Source: PNNG01 sp964577055 (GTDB lineage: Bacteria > Bacteroidota > Bacteroidia > UBA7662). Taken from it: a stretch of DNA of 6,003 bases. The stretch is taken from NCBI GenBank assembly GCA_964577055.1, contig CAZNWC010000027.1, positions 1 through 6,003 on the forward strand. Reading direction: 5' to 3'. The notes below the pieces were generated by a model, which was not told the origin of the DNA, searched no databases, and was given only the letters and a program-made list of their open reading frames with translations. The translations under genes were made by a program, and so were the position numbers. Every line of letters starts with the position of its first letter. Within the stretch, counting starts at the first letter, position 1. This document shows, one piece after another, positions 5,843 through 6,003 of this stretch.

Positions 5843-6003
5843 CACCAAACGAATCATTGATTTGACCGTCATTTTGGTCTACACACCCTGAACTTAATGA
5901 CATAGCCCACTGCAGCTGTTCAAAGAAAAAAAATGCGCTTTTCGAGCCGATGGTGCATGGGGTTTGGCCCGAAGCTGTTGGTTAGCAGTGTCTGCTCTCT
6001 GCG

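Larger units (their letters stand above)
5576..5903. repeat. 328-bp dyad-symmetric four-hairpin element (REP/BIME-like)
   Basis: A perfect 12-bp inverted repeat, ATGTCATTAAGT at 5576-5587 and its complement at 5892-5903, bounds the element. Inside lie four hairpins of 17 nt: 5637-5653, 5689-5705, 5775-5791 and 5826-5842. Their stems are of the GACCCC/GGGGTC type. The midpoints of the terminal repeats, the outer hairpin pair and the inner hairpin pair all fall at 5739.5-5740. Each arm has the same order: terminal 12-mer, about 46 nt, GTGCGACCC hairpin, 23-24 nt, CTATAYACAT, then a second ACCCC hairpin. The arms are therefore inverted copies of one two-hairpin unit. No ORF or transposase lies inside. 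The layout resembles bacterial interspersed mosaic elements, which REP-associated Y1 transposases can mobilise elsewhere; that mechanism is inferred. Confidence 0.8.
5406..6003. other. Gene-free, repeat-bearing region right of the PorV/PorQ-family gene
   Basis: No credible coding sequence is visible on either strand. The stretch holds an inverted copy of the 5' 30 bases of the 55-bp repeat, a few short palindromes around 5498-5572, and the 328-bp dyad-symmetric hairpin element. From 5904 to the end nothing is identifiable except an A-rich run at 5925-5933 and an AGCAG/CTGCT palindrome near 5984-5996. The last bases, CTCTCTGCG, match the beginning of the inverted 19-bp motif and may be the edge of another copy. 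Confidence 0.65.

Noticed and set aside
5576..5903. Hairpin array considered as a CRISPR array
   Set aside because: The units are inverted rather than direct, there are only four, spacing is not uniform, and there are no cas genes.

Overview
The window looks like a piece of a Bacteroidota chromosome, most likely Chitinophagia-like. Four things point that way: a tight serC-serA-DUF1015 gene cluster, an outer-membrane protein of the PorV/PorQ (UPF0164) family, start sites without Shine-Dalgarno sequences, and a perfect TAnnTTTG -7 promoter box in front of serC. A run of exactly 100 Ns flanked by two identical 55-bp sequences shows that this is a scaffold built from short reads, possibly a metagenome-assembled genome. 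The species cannot be read from the sequence.

Layout, left to right. Positions 6-39 hold a strong rho-independent terminator for a plus-strand gene that ends before the window. All four protein genes here lie on the minus strand. Reading from right to left, serC (2277-3350), serA (1341-2273) and a DUF1015 gene (125-1336) follow each other with gaps of 3 and 4 bp and form one transcription unit. SerA oxidises 3-phosphoglycerate and SerC transaminates the product to O-phosphoserine. No classical phosphoserine phosphatase (serB) is present in the window. The third gene is of unknown function and carries an Asp-Gly-His-His-Arg motif that makes a role at the phosphoserine/serine step worth testing.

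From 3351 to 4287 there is no credible gene. After the serC promoter, this stretch is a mosaic of repeats: a 133-bp direct repeat present twice, a 19-bp motif present twice directly and once inverted, a 55-bp repeat, and the assembly gap. Next comes a single gene for a PorV/PorQ-family outer-membrane beta-barrel protein with a signal peptide (4288-5349). It has its own possible promoter and no partner gene in the window.

From 5353 to the end there is again no gene. This stretch holds an inverted copy of the 5' part of the 55-bp repeat, some small palindromes, and a dyad-symmetric element of 328 bp (5576-5903). That element consists of two homologous inverted arms, each with two GC-rich hairpins of the GACCCC/GGGGTC type, bounded by a perfect 12-bp inverted repeat. 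It resembles REP/BIME elements. Substitutions between its hairpins are compensatory, so the stems appear to be maintained by selection or by the mechanism that copies them. No transposase or other mobility gene is visible.
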